Assembly (NCBI RefSeq): GCF_036898825.1
Contig: NZ_JARUND010000001.1
Span: forward strand, 4,464,001-4,528,000
Source: Streptomyces sp. B21-083
Lineage (GTDB): Bacteria > Actinomycetota > Actinomycetes > Streptomycetales > Streptomycetaceae
Direction: 5' to 3'
Length of the DNA stretch: 64,000 bases
The notes below the pieces were generated by a model. It was not told the DNA's origin. It searched no databases and saw only the letters and a list, made by a program, of their open reading frames with translations. Below, piece after piece: positions 10,198 through 18,377 of the stretch; the first letter of the stretch is position 1, and each line of letters begins with the position of its first letter. The position numbers and the translations under genes were made by a program.

Positions 10198-11051
10198 CGG
10201 CCGACGACGGCCTGCCCGAGGGCGGCCAGCAGCCCTACGACGCCTGCGGGACCGTCGACGACGAGGTCGGCGCGTTCCGCCAGCTCCGTCACGGCCTCGG
10301 TGCTGTTGCCGCTGCAGACCAGGAGGCCGGGGATGCCGCCGGGCATGCCGTTCTGGCGGAGCTTCTCCACCGCCGCGAACGCCGGGAGGTCGCCGAGGTC
10401 GTCGCCGGCGTAGAGGACCGAGGTGGCGCCGGTCTCGCGGACGTACTCCTCCAGGGCGACGCCCTTGTCCATGCCGGGTGGGCGCAGCTCCAGTACCAGG
10501 CGGCCGGGTTCGACGATCAGGTTGTGACGGGTCGCCAGGTCGGCGAGGGGCTCGCGCAGGGCCTCGAACGCGGCCTGCGGATCAGCGGCGCGCCGCGTGT
10601 GCACGGCGACGGCCCGGCCCTTCTCCTCGATCCAGGTGCCCTGCCAGGCACCGAGCCCTTCGAGGAACCCGGGCAGCTCGGCGCGGACGGCGGCGACGCC
10701 GGGGTGCGGGGCGGGGGCGCTGACCGTGCCGGTGACGGCGTCCCAGCGTTCGGTGCCGTAGTGGCCGAGGACGACGAGGTGTTCCAGGCCGGGCACGCCC
10801 GCGAAACCACCGTGCCGGACCGCGACACCGGCGGGGCGTCCGGTGACGACGGCCACGGAGGCGACCCGGGGCGCGAGGGCGGAGAGGGCGGCGAGCGTGT
10901 CGGGGTGCGCGCGGGCCTGCTCGGGGTCGGCCACGATCGGAGCGAGGGTCCCGTCGAAGTCGAGGGCGACGACGGCACCACCGGGCTCGGCGAGAATGGC
11001 GTCCAGCCCGTCACGGCCGGCCTGCGTCAGGGGCGTGGGAAGCAAGTCCAT
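10194..11051 (-). CDS. otsB: Trehalose-6-phosphate phosphatase
   Basis: A 285-residue HAD phosphatase that removes phosphate from trehalose-6-phosphate. The nucleophile motif is VALDFDGTLAPI; motif II is SVAVVTGRPAG; motif IV is YAGDDLGDLPAF; GMDKGVALEEYV precedes it as usual for TPP. It is transcribed towards otsA rather than with it, the two stops overlapping by 4 bases, so the pair is not an operon. ATG 11051 has GGAG close upstream. Confidence 0.92.
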   Translation of the reverse strand: MDLLPTPLTQAGRDGLDAILAEPGGAVVALDFDGTLAPIVADPEQARAHPDTLAALSALAPRVASVAVVTGRPAGVAVRHGGFAGVPGLEHLVVLGHYGTERWDAVTGTVSAPAPHPGVAAVRAELPGFLEGLGAWQGTWIEEKGRAVAVHTRRAADPQAAFEALREPLADLATRHNLIVEPGRLVLELRPPGMDKGVALEEYVRETGATSVLYAGDDLGDLPAFAAVEKLRQNGMPGGIPGLLVCSGNSTEAVTELAERADLVVDGPAGVVGLLAALGQAVVGR

Positions 11052-11138
11052 GGCTCCAGCATCCCAGCCCACCCGGCGACCGACACAAGACCCGTACCCC
11101 CAGCCCGGAGGGCACCCTTCCAGCGCCGGCCCGCATTT

Positions 11139-11243
11139 CCAGCCCGTCCGGCGTTTGAGGACGAGCGCGTTCAGCGCGAAAGGGGGGTCTGGGGGCGCAG
11201 CCCCCAGGAACGGGATGGGACGGGTAGGGGCGGCGGGGGCGAA
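11139..11243. repeat. Streptomyces intergenic repeat with two hairpins
   Basis: About 105 bases between otsB and the DUF3263 gene, beginning CAGCCCGTCCGGCGTTTGAG. It contains a small CGCG/CGCG hairpin (11166-11178) and a CTGGGGG/CCCCCAG hairpin (11189-11207), and ends in a G-rich run. I recognise it as a repeat seen between many Streptomyces genes. It may act as a transcriptional end or mRNA-stability element. Confidence 0.7.
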
Positions 11244-11258
11244 ACAACCCGGCCCCGG

Positions 11259-11522
11259 CTAACGCTCCCCCCGCCGAGCCTCCCGCACCCTCCGCAACCG
11301 GTTCACCGTCACCGGATCACACTCCAGCGCCCGCCGATCGTCCAGCAACGCGTTCAGCAACTGGTAATACCGCACCGGCACCAACCCCAGCTCCTCACGG
11401 ATCGCCCGCTCCTTCGCACCCGGCCCCGCGAACCCCCGACGCTCCAGCGCGAGAATGTCCTGTTCCCGTCGCCCCAACTGCTCCCCGTCCATGAAAAGCA
11501 CCGTAGACCCCGCCACTGACAT
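11259..11522 (-). CDS. DUF3263 protein
   Basis: An 87-residue protein with the DUF3263 signature: REQDILALERRGFAGPGAKE, then IREELGLVPVRYYQLLNALL. The domain resembles a sigma-like helix-turn-helix and is restricted to actinobacteria; its function is unknown. An internal ATG at 11492 is an alternative start; neither has a strong ribosome site. It lies between otsB and the sugar-binding lipoprotein, a conserved order. Confidence 0.8.
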   Translation of the reverse strand: MSVAGSTVLFMDGEQLGRREQDILALERRGFAGPGAKERAIREELGLVPVRYYQLLNALLDDRRALECDPVTVNRLRRVREARRGER

Positions 11523-11571
11523 CCGCCCTGGCAGCCCGGTCCGCCCGCTCCCACGGTCCGGCGGCGGCCGC

Positions 11572-12846
11572 CTACTGGGCGTTCTCCTCCTCGGTCTCCG
11601 CCGCGTTGGCCTGCGTCTGCAGCTCGGCGAGGACCGCAGCCGGGTCGCCGTTCGCCGTGAACGCCGTACCGATCCGCTGCTTGATGTCCGCGTTGACCTG
11701 CGCCCAGGACGTCTTGCCGACCGGATAGAGCTGGGCGGTCGGAAGCTCGTCCAGGAAGGGGGCGAGATCCTTGTCCTCGGCGGCGGCGGACATCGTCCTG
11801 GAGGCGGAGGTGGTGACCGGCAGGAGGTCGTACTCGCGGGAGAAGGCGAGCACGTTCTTCTTCTCGTAGACGAAGTCGAGGAACCCGCCGACCTCGTTGC
11901 GGTGGCCGTTCTTCTTGAAGGCCATCATCCAGTCGGCGACACCCATCGCGGACCGCGTCGAGCGCTCCCGGCCCGGCATCGGCACCATCCCGAAGTCGAC
12001 CCCCTTGGCCGCCGCGATCTTCATCAGCGAGGGGTGGCCGTTGAGCATGCCGACCTCTCCGCGCGCGAAGGCGGCGAACGCGGCGGCCCGGTTGAGCTTG
12101 CCGGGGGCGACGGAACCGGTGAGGCCCTTGTCGACGAGTTCGTCCTTGAGCCAGGTGAACGTCCTGATGTTCTGCGGGGCGTCGATGCCGTAGGTGCCGA
12201 CCTCGCTGGTGTAGCCCTCGCCGCCGCTGAGCAGCCACTGCATGGTCTCGGCCTGCGCCTCCTCGGGCCCCAGCGGGAGGGCGTACGGGTACTTCACGCC
12301 CTTCTCCTTGAGCGCGGCGGCGTCGGCGGCCAGCTCGCTCCAGGTGGTGGGCGGGGTGAGGCCGGCCTCGGTGAAGAGCTTCTTGTTGTAGAAGAGGAGG
12401 CGGGTGGAGGCGGCGAAGGGCATGCCGTACTGGGTGCGCCTGACCTCTCCGGCGTCGGCCAGCTGGGTGACGAAGTCGGCCTGCGTCGGGATGGAGAGCA
12501 GGTCGTCGGCCTGGTACAGCTCGCCCTTGGCCGCGTAGTCGGCGTAGGCGCCGATCTGCGCCAGGTCGGGGGCGTCGCCGGCGGCGACCATCTCCTTGAC
12601 CTTGCGGTCGACGTCGTTCCAGGAGTAGACGCTGACGTCGACCTGCACACCGGGGTGGGCGTCCTCGTACTCCCCGACCAGCTTGTCCCAGTACTTCTGG
12701 GAGCTGTTGGCGTCGGAGTCGCCGTAGTCGGCGGCGACCAGCTTCAGGGTGACGTCACCCGAGCCGACGCCTCCACAACCGCCGAGAGCCGCTGTCATCC
12801 CGAGTGCGGACACCGCCGCGATCATGCCTGTCCTGCGCCGTTGCAC
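11572..12846 (-). CDS. Sugar ABC transporter substrate-binding lipoprotein (orphan)
   Basis: A 424-residue family-1 extracellular solute-binding protein. The N-terminus has RRR, a hydrophobic segment and a lipobox LGGC (Cys about residue 23), so it is lipid-anchored outside the membrane. YWDKLVGEYEDAHPGVQVDV and the FARGEVGMLNGHPSLM region fit sugar-binding proteins. No permease genes are adjacent. It is divergent from nagK-nagA across a gap with DasR-like boxes, so an amino-sugar or related oligosaccharide is a reasonable guess. It would need permeases from elsewhere and probably MsiK (32291) as the ATPase. Confidence 0.85.
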   Translation of the reverse strand: MQRRRTGMIAAVSALGMTAALGGCGGVGSGDVTLKLVAADYGDSDANSSQKYWDKLVGEYEDAHPGVQVDVSVYSWNDVDRKVKEMVAAGDAPDLAQIGAYADYAAKGELYQADDLLSIPTQADFVTQLADAGEVRRTQYGMPFAASTRLLFYNKKLFTEAGLTPPTTWSELAADAAALKEKGVKYPYALPLGPEEAQAETMQWLLSGGEGYTSEVGTYGIDAPQNIRTFTWLKDELVDKGLTGSVAPGKLNRAAAFAAFARGEVGMLNGHPSLMKIAAAKGVDFGMVPMPGRERSTRSAMGVADWMMAFKKNGHRNEVGGFLDFVYEKKNVLAFSREYDLLPVTTSASRTMSAAAEDKDLAPFLDELPTAQLYPVGKTSWAQVNADIKQRIGTAFTANGDPAAVLAELQTQANAAETEEENAQ

Positions 12847-12908
12847 TGCAAAATCCCCACTGGTCGTTCATATATGTGTTCATTGGTACGTTCAACTTCT
12901 TAGCTCCA

Positions 12909-12924
12909 TAAGGTCTACACCACG
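12909..12924. promoter_or_regulatory. DasR-like box 1
   Basis: The core GGTCTACACCAC differs by one base from the centre of the dre consensus ACTGGTCTAGACCACT; the whole 16-mer matches at about 11 positions. It lies between the sugar-binding lipoprotein and nagK. Confidence 0.5.
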
Positions 12925-12926
12925 TG

Positions 12927-12942
12927 AGTGGACTAGACCTCT
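12927..12942. promoter_or_regulatory. DasR-like box 2
   Basis: AGTGGACTAGACCTCT matches ACTGGTCTAGACCACT at 13 of 16 positions and keeps the CTAGAC core. It lies 27 bases upstream of the nagK GTG, a position suited to repression of nagK and the divergent gene. DasR releases its sites on glucosamine-6-phosphate, made by NagA. Confidence 0.65.
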
Positions 12943-12969
12943 TCCGGGTCTACGGGCCACACTGTCCTC

Positions 12970-13911
12970 GTGAGACATGTCATCGCCCTCGACGTGGGCG
13001 GCACCGCGATGAAAGCCGCCCTCATCGGGCCGGACGGCGCTCTGCTCCACCAGACGCGCCGGGCGACCGGACGCGAGCGCGGCCCCGAAGCCGTGGTCGA
13101 GGCGATCCTCGACTTCGCCGCCGACCTGCACGCGCACGGCATCGCCCACCTGGGCGAGAGCGCAGCCGCCGCCGGAGTCTCCGTGCCCGGCATCGTCGAC
13201 GCCGAGCGCGGCCTCGCCGTCTACGCGGCCAACCTCGGCTGGCGTGACGTACCCCTGCGAGAGCTGCTCACCGAGCGGCTCGGCCTGCCGGTCGCCCTGG
13301 GCCACGACGTCCGGACGGGCGGCCTCGCGGAGGGGCGCATCGGGGCCGGTCAGGGAGCCGACCGCTTCTTCTTCATCGCCCTCGGCACCGGCATCGCGGG
13401 CGCGATCGGCGTCGACGGCCGGGTGGAGGCGGGCGCGCACGGTTTCGCCGGCGAGGTCGGCCACATCGTCGTACGGCCCGGCGGCACCCCGTGCCCGTGC
13501 GGTCAGCGCGGCTGTCTGGAGCGGTACGCGTCGGCGTCGGCGGTCAGCGAGGCATGGGCCGAGGCCTCCGGCACCCCGGCCGCGGACGCGGCGGACTGCG
13601 CCAAGGCCGTCGACTCCGGCGACCCACGCGCCCGCGAGGTCTGGCGGCACGCCGTCGACGCCCTCGCCGACGGCCTGGTCACCGCCCTCACCCTCCTCGA
13701 CCCCCGCACCCTGATCATCGGCGGCGGCCTGGCGGAAGCGGGCGACACGTTGTTCACACCGCTGCGCACCGCCGTACAAGAACGGCTCACCTTCCAGAAG
13801 CTCCCGACCATCGCCCCGGCGGCCCTGGGAGACACAGCAGGCTGCCTGGGAGCAGGCCTCCTCGCCTGGGACCTCCTGACCCTCACCGACCTCACGGAGG
13901 CAACGCCCTGA
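12970..13911 (+). CDS. nagK: ROK-family N-acetylglucosamine kinase (NagK-type)
   Basis: A 313-residue ROK sugar kinase. DVGGTAMKAALI forms the ATP phosphate loop; EVGHIVV and the zinc motif CPCGQRGCLERYAS (CxCGxxGCxE) are the ROK signature; LGTGIAGAI and IIGGGLAEAGDTL are further ATPase-fold motifs. In S. coelicolor the syntenic gene next to nagA phosphorylates internal N-acetylglucosamine. GTG start at 12970. The stop TGA shares a base with the ATG of nagA, so the two are translationally coupled. DasR-like boxes precede it. Confidence 0.85.
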   Translation: MRHVIALDVGGTAMKAALIGPDGALLHQTRRATGRERGPEAVVEAILDFAADLHAHGIAHLGESAAAAGVSVPGIVDAERGLAVYAANLGWRDVPLRELLTERLGLPVALGHDVRTGGLAEGRIGAGQGADRFFFIALGTGIAGAIGVDGRVEAGAHGFAGEVGHIVVRPGGTPCPCGQRGCLERYASASAVSEAWAEASGTPAADAADCAKAVDSGDPRAREVWRHAVDALADGLVTALTLLDPRTLIIGGGLAEAGDTLFTPLRTAVQERLTFQKLPTIAPAALGDTAGCLGAGLLAWDLLTLTDLTEATP

Positions 13912-15221
13912 TGGCAACGACCCCAGTGAAGACGGGTGCACTGTCAACAGACCCAGCGGCAACCCACCCAGGGGCGCGGGGAACTGCGCGACAGCCCAGC
14001 CGACCGCGCGAAGAAAACGCCCCGCCGGCAGCTCACCAAGGGGCGCGGGGAACTGCGCGACCAGCCCCCACGAGCCCGCACCCACCCCACGGCCTGGTGC
14101 TCAGGGGCGCCCGAGCAGTACTCCCCACAGGAATCACCGACGGCGGTCAACTGACCGTCGAGGGCACCAAAATCACCGACCACCCCCACGAGAACGCCCA
14201 GGTGATCGACCTCCCCGGCCACTGGCTCATCCCCGGCTTCGTCGACCTCCACAACCACGGCGGCGGCGGAGCCTCCTTCACCTCGGGCACCACCGAAGAC
14301 GTACTCAAGGGCGTCCACACCCACCGCACACACGGCACCACCACCCTCGTCGCCAGCACCGTCACCGGCGACATGGACACCCTCACCGCCCGCGCCGGCC
14401 TCCTCTCCGAGCTGGCCGAGCAGGGTGACATCGCCGGCGTCCACTTCGAGGGCCCCTTCATCTCCCCGTGCCGCAAGGGCGCCCACTCCGAGGCGCTGCT
14501 GCGCGACCCGGACCCGGCGGACGTACGCAAGCTGATCGACGCGGCGCGCGGGCAGGCCAGGATGCTCACCCTCGCCACCGAACTCCCCGGCGGCCTCGAC
14601 TCCGTACGGCTGCTCGTCGAGCACGGCGTCCTCGCGGCGATCGGTCACACGGACGCGACGTACGAGCAGACGGTGGAGGCCATCGACGCGGGCGCCACCG
14701 TCGCCACGCACCTCTTCAACGCGATGCCCGTCCTCGGCCACCGCTCCCCCGGTCCGATCGCCGCCCTTCTCGAAGACGAGCGCGTCACCGTCGAACTCAT
14801 CAACGACGGCACGCACTTGCACCCGGCAGCCCTCCAACTCGCCTTCCATCACGCGGGCGCGGGCCGCGTGGCGTTCATCACCGACGCGATGGACGCCGCC
14901 GGCTTCGGCGACGGCCGCTATCTGCTCGGCCCGCTGGAGGTCGAGGTCAGCGAGGGTGTGGCGCGGCTGGTCGAGGGCGGTTCGATCGCCGGCTCGACAC
15001 TCACCCTGGACCGCGCCTTCAAGCGGGCGGTCACCGTCGACCGGCTCCCGGTCACGGACGTGGTCGCCGCACTGTCCGCCAACCCGGCCCGGCTGCTGGG
15101 GATGTACGACCGGGTGGGCTCCCTGGAACCGGGCAAGGACGCGGACCTCGTGCTGCTGGACGCGGACTTCACGCTCAAGGGAGTGATGCGCCGGGGTGAA
15201 TGGGTAGTCGAGCCTCAATAA
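13911..15221 (+). CDS. nagA: N-acetylglucosamine-6-phosphate deacetylase with repeat-bearing N-terminus
   Basis: A 436-residue amidohydrolase giving glucosamine-6-phosphate and acetate. Metal and substrate motifs: PGFVDLHNHGGGG, GVHFEGPFIS, AIGHTDATYEQ, ATHLFNAM and the catalytic Asp in AFITDAMDAAG. The ATG at 13911 has a GGAGG and overlaps the nagK stop. The first about 60 residues are unlike the family: they are coded by two copies of the dispersed repeat, each reading GARGTAR in this frame. Normal NagA sequence begins near HGLVLRGARAVLPTG. A GTG at 14097 could be an older start, but it lacks a ribosome site. Confidence 0.92.
   Translation: MATTPVKTGALSTDPAATHPGARGTARQPSRPREENAPPAAHQGARGTARPAPTSPHPPHGLVLRGARAVLPTGITDGGQLTVEGTKITDHPHENAQVIDLPGHWLIPGFVDLHNHGGGGASFTSGTTEDVLKGVHTHRTHGTTTLVASTVTGDMDTLTARAGLLSELAEQGDIAGVHFEGPFISPCRKGAHSEALLRDPDPADVRKLIDAARGQARMLTLATELPGGLDSVRLLVEHGVLAAIGHTDATYEQTVEAIDAGATVATHLFNAMPVLGHRSPGPIAALLEDERVTVELINDGTHLHPAALQLAFHHAGAGRVAFITDAMDAAGFGDGRYLLGPLEVEVSEGVARLVEGGSIAGSTLTLDRAFKRAVTVDRLPVTDVVAALSANPARLLGMYDRVGSLEPGKDADLVLLDADFTLKGVMRRGEWVVEPQ
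13970..13992 (+). repeat. Dispersed repeat, copy B (inside nagA 5' end)
   Basis: The 5' part of the same repeat as copies A, C and D is intact here, then it diverges after about 23 bases. It is in the nagA reading frame and adds no stop codon. Confidence 0.75.
14039..14071 (+). repeat. Dispersed repeat, copy C (inside nagA 5' end)
   Basis: A full 33-base copy, identical over the core to copies A (6069) and D (34161), 69 bases after copy B and in the same orientation. The spacing of 69 keeps both copies in the same frame. Confidence 0.8.
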
Positions 15222-15336
15222 GGGTCACATCGCTGCGGAATAACCCCAACTGGGTTGACACCGGATGCCACTTGGCGTGCTACGTCGATCACACTGCGGC
15301 TACAAATATCGCACATACAATCGACTTTGACAGGTC

Positions 15337-15352
15337 GTGATCATAAGATCAC
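15337..15352. promoter_or_regulatory. Palindrome just before secreted-protein gene
   Basis: GTGATC, ATAA, GATCAC: a perfect 6-bp inverted repeat ending 3 bases before the TTG that opens the next frame. A TTGACA lies at 15327 and another at 15255. Likely an operator or a promoter-proximal hairpin; no regulator can be named. Confidence 0.4.
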
Positions 15353-15355
15353 AGT

Positions 15356-15790
15356 TTGACCAAGCCTTTGAACCTTGCGGCACGGACGGTGGGGGCCGGG
15401 TCCGTGGCGCTGCTCCTCGCCGTCGCCGTACCCAGTACTGCGCACGCCGTCGGCGATCCCTCATACCCCGCCTGCACCACGACCGGAGCTAGCGCTCTGC
15501 TGCGGGTGATTCAGCTAACCAACGATGGCCCCGGCGCCAAGCGTGACCTTCGCTTCGAGATCACGGACGACGCAAGGGACGGCCATCACGCACGAGCCCG
15601 GTTCATCACCGTGGACGGCACCGGAACCACGCGGTATTGGAAGTGGCACGCCAACTATGAAGGCGTAGGCACGATAGTTGTGAACACGACCGCCCAGGAC
15701 TCTGAGCGTGGCATCTTCAAGAGCGGCGTTCAGGTGGCCAGAGCAGAAGGTTCGACCATCCTGAATTCCTGCACTGACTGGACCCACTAG
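15356..15790 (+). CDS. Small secreted protein, family shared with 16849-17289
   Basis: A 144-residue protein with a signal peptide: basic start, a hydrophobic run VALLLAVAVPS, then a cleavage site AHA. The mature part is about 115 residues. Compared with the minus-strand gene at 16849 it shares, in order, a DG-H core, an R-x-[IV]-T strand, a YW-WH motif, a TAQDSE/SASDSE motif, a [VI]QVA strand and a late Cys. Two cysteines (one early, one late) are placed alike in both. Function unknown. The TTG start has no clear ribosome site, so the start is uncertain. Confidence 0.6.
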   Translation: MTKPLNLAARTVGAGSVALLLAVAVPSTAHAVGDPSYPACTTTGASALLRVIQLTNDGPGAKRDLRFEITDDARDGHHARARFITVDGTGTTRYWKWHANYEGVGTIVVNTTAQDSERGIFKSGVQVARAEGSTILNSCTDWTH

Positions 15791-15906
15791 GCTGGTTTGA
15801 CGCCACATTGAGGTGCGGGGACTGTAACGGGCCCCGCACCTTTGGCATGATCGATTCTCCAGAACTAATGGCAAGCGCATGTACTCGGGGGAGGTCGGAC
15901 CAGACG

Positions 15907-16767
15907 ATCCTCACGGTCACACTGAGCACCGCTCTCGACATCACCTATCGGGTACGATCCCTCTGTTCCCACGGGTCCCACCGGGTCTCCGAGGTGACCG
16001 AACGCCCCTGCGGCAAGGGCCTGAACGTGGCCCGAGTGCTGGCGGCCCTCTGCCACGAGTGACGGTCACCGGCTTTACGGGCGGCCCGCTCACCGCACGA
16101 TAGATAGCGGTGATCGATGAGAAACGGCCGGAGACGCTCAGCCCATGAACGCGACCCAACTCAACGAGCCCGGCCCGCAGATCACCCCGGCCGAGTGGTC
16201 CGCCTTCCAGGACGTGCACGAGGGACTGCTACCGTCCGTCTCCGCGGTGGCCCTGTGCGAAAGCCTGCCGCCGGGAGTGCCGGTGGGCACGTACGCCGAC
16301 CTCATCCACACCGAACGGGCAGCCGACGTACCCGGGCTGCTCGACACCACCGGTGAGCCGTGGCGGCACAGCGCGCGGCCCGCGCCGACCCGGTCAAGCC
16401 GAACGCCGGTGAACTCACCGACTCCCACGAGCGGACGACGGCGACCCGGGACGCCCGCAGGGCGCGGTGCAAGGGCCGTGGTGGCCTCACTGAGTCCAGA
16501 CGGGCTGCTCGCGGTGACCCCCGAGAGCCTCTGGCGGCAATCCCGCCGACCCGCGTCCGGGGCAATCAACGGGCGCCTACAAACTCGGCGATCGCGGACC
16601 TGCCGCCGGACCTGGCCAACCGAATCCCGTGGCCGGACAATCTCGCCCGCGCCGCCGCCCTGTCCACGGCGACCGTACTGGCGCCCATGGCAGGCGAGTT
16701 CGACCGGGCAGCCTATGAAGAGTTGCTCGGCCGGATCACGGTGACCGGGTACGCCAGCGCGGCATGA
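15907..16767 (+). pseudogene. Decayed pfkB-family sugar kinase
   Basis: Read across frames, this is a 1-phosphofructokinase/tagatose-kinase-like PfkB gene. Pieces in order: ILTVTLSTALDITYRV and RPCGKGLNVARVLAAL (N-terminal substrate loop); then TVTGFTGG in a second frame ending at a TAG near 16102; TQLNEPGPQITPAEW and LPPGVPVGTYADLI from 16145; DPVKPNAGELTDSHE in another frame; ARAVVASLSPDGLLAVTPE back in the earlier frame; finally WPDNLARAAALSTATV and EFDRAAYEELLG to the stop at 16767. The expected ATG is ACG at 15904, about 45 codons are missing near 16100, and the nucleotide-binding GAGD site is destroyed. It follows nagA, where other Streptomyces keep an intact sugar kinase. Confidence 0.85.
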
Positions 16768-16848
16768 CCGCCATGAGTGAGCCGAGTACGTACGAAGGTC
16801 CCGCCTAGGACCTTCGTACGCAGTCAGCAACCAGCGCCGTCGACCGGA

Positions 16849-17289
16849 TCAGTAAGCGGGATTGAACACCGACTGCGACAGGCAGTGGTACACCAGGCTG
16901 TCACCGTCGAAGTTGGCCACCTGGATCCGTGCGGACCGGATTCCCTCGCTGTCGGAAGCGCTGGTCTTCCACTCCTGCGCGGTGCCGCTGCCACCGTTGA
17001 CGTGGTGCCAGGACCAGTAGTGGTAGTCGTAGTCGCCCTGCTCAGTGACGAGCCGCACTGCAGGGTGCATACCGTCCGCGGCCTTATCCTCGCCACGCAG
17101 CGTCAGGTTGTTTATCTTGGTCCTGCTGACGTTCCACGAGAGGGTCAGCTTTCCGTAGGCGCCCTGCGCGCCCTGCGTGGTGTTGCATTGTGTCGTCGTT
17201 GCCGCAGAGGCGGGTGACGCCTGAATGGCGACCAACGCCGAGGCCGCCATGACCGTACCGAGTATACGTTTCCAGACAAATTTGGGCAT
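16849..17289 (-). CDS. Small secreted protein, paralogue of 15356-15790
   Basis: A 146-residue secreted protein: basic MPKFVWKR, a hydrophobic segment, and an ASPASA-type signal peptidase site near residue 28. The ATG at 17289 is chosen because GGGGAGA precedes it by about 6 bases. The mature part repeats the pattern of the gene at 15356 (DG-H, YW-WH, SASDSE, QVA, late Cys), so the two are paralogues on opposite strands around the kinase pseudogene. No enzyme motif is visible. The upstream region is unusually AT-rich for this chromosome. Confidence 0.65.
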   Translation of the reverse strand: MPKFVWKRILGTVMAASALVAIQASPASAATTTQCNTTQGAQGAYGKLTLSWNVSRTKINNLTLRGEDKAADGMHPAVRLVTEQGDYDYHYWSWHHVNGGSGTAQEWKTSASDSEGIRSARIQVANFDGDSLVYHCLSQSVFNPAY

Positions 17290-17381
17290 AATATCTCCCC
17301 GCGCGATGTGCAGAATGGTCATCCACAACCTACGGGCGATGATCAGCATCCATCAGAAGATAATCAGCCTAATGATCGAAA

Positions 17382-18377
17382 TCACTTTTTGACTTGACCA
17401 GATTTCAGCCACATCTGGTCCAGGAGTGCGTCGCACTGGTCGCCGTCCTGGCAGGAGACGGTGATGGTGTTCGTACCCTTGTTGAGGGTGGGCCACACGT
17501 AGGTCCGTGTCCAGCCCTTCGCGTAATCGCCCTCGCCAGCCTTCGCGAAGTTCCCCAAGTTCAGCTTGCTTCCAAACTCCTGGCCGTTGACGCTAAGCGT
17601 CATCTCCGCGTCCTTGCCGGGGACGCTGTATCCCACGAAGAGGGTGTAGGCGCCTTCCTTGGGGATGGCATTGACGGTCCAGGTGACCGTGGCGCCGACC
17701 TGGTTGAGCCCTGTCACGTAAATGCCGCCCACCGCACCGGCGCCCTCGACCTCCGACGCCGTCGTCACGCCAGGCCCGAACTTCAGCGCCTTCGCGTCGA
17801 TCTCCGGCAGGTTCTCCTCCGTGACCTCCGAGGCGCTGGCCGACGGGGACGGCTCGGCGCTCTGCCCGGTCGAGGGACTGGCGCCGGCGCCGCCGGCCTT
17901 GTCCTTGTCGCCGTTGCCGCCGCCCATCATCGCCACGGCGATACCGATGACGACCGCGGCGACCACCGCGACGGCACCGATCAGCAGACCCTTGGTGTTG
18001 GGGCCGGAGCCCCGCCCGCCTCGGCCGCCGCCACCGCTGTACGCGGGCTGCTGCGGAGCCGTAGGGCCACCACCGAAGGCCTCGGGCGCCTGGTAGTGGG
18101 TGTTCGGGGCGCCGTACGCCCCCTGCTGCTGCGGGATCGCCTGGCCGTACTGCGCGGTCTGGGCGGTCGGCACGGTCTGGCCGTACGCCGACTGCTGCTG
18201 GCCCTGCGGCGGGCCGCCGTACTGACGCTCGCCGACCGGTCGCGTACGGCCGACCGAGTTCGGGTAGCCGTAGCCGCTGCTCGGCGGCTGGGCACCGGCG
18301 GCCCGCCCGTCTTCGTACAGGTAGCCGAACGGGTCATCGTCCTCGGGCGTGCTCGCGCCGCTGTTGCCGGGAGTCAT
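17382..18377 (-). CDS. Membrane-anchored protein with C-terminal carbohydrate-binding-like domain
   Basis: A 331-residue protein in three parts. Residues 1-125 are Gly/Gln/Tyr/Pro-rich and disordered, probably cytoplasmic. One transmembrane helix (about 128-150, LLIGAVAVVAAVVIGIAVAM) follows. Then a Ser/Pro linker and an extracellular beta-rich domain from about residue 190 with YTLFVGYSVPGKDAEMTLSV and a final Trp-Asn motif, resembling CBM35/CBM6-type modules; two cysteines near CQDGDQCDALLDQMW may pair. Its ATG overlaps the iscB stop, and its GGAGGAG ribosome site is coded inside the last codons of iscB. Confidence 0.7.
   Translation of the reverse strand: MTPGNSGASTPEDDDPFGYLYEDGRAAGAQPPSSGYGYPNSVGRTRPVGERQYGGPPQGQQQSAYGQTVPTAQTAQYGQAIPQQQGAYGAPNTHYQAPEAFGGGPTAPQQPAYSGGGGRGGRGSGPNTKGLLIGAVAVVAAVVIGIAVAMMGGGNGDKDKAGGAGASPSTGQSAEPSPSASASEVTEENLPEIDAKALKFGPGVTTASEVEGAGAVGGIYVTGLNQVGATVTWTVNAIPKEGAYTLFVGYSVPGKDAEMTLSVNGQEFGSKLNLGNFAKAGEGDYAKGWTRTYVWPTLNKGTNTITVSCQDGDQCDALLDQMWLKSGQVKK

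Noticed and set aside
8958..11519. 853-residue open frame over otsA/otsB
   Set aside because: Out-of-frame shadow of otsA continuing antisense to otsB; low-complexity Arg/Gly/Pro composition.
13970..14071. Possible two-repeat CRISPR or attachment site in nagA
   Set aside because: The same repeat occurs in unrelated gaps (6069, 34161), so it is a dispersed element.
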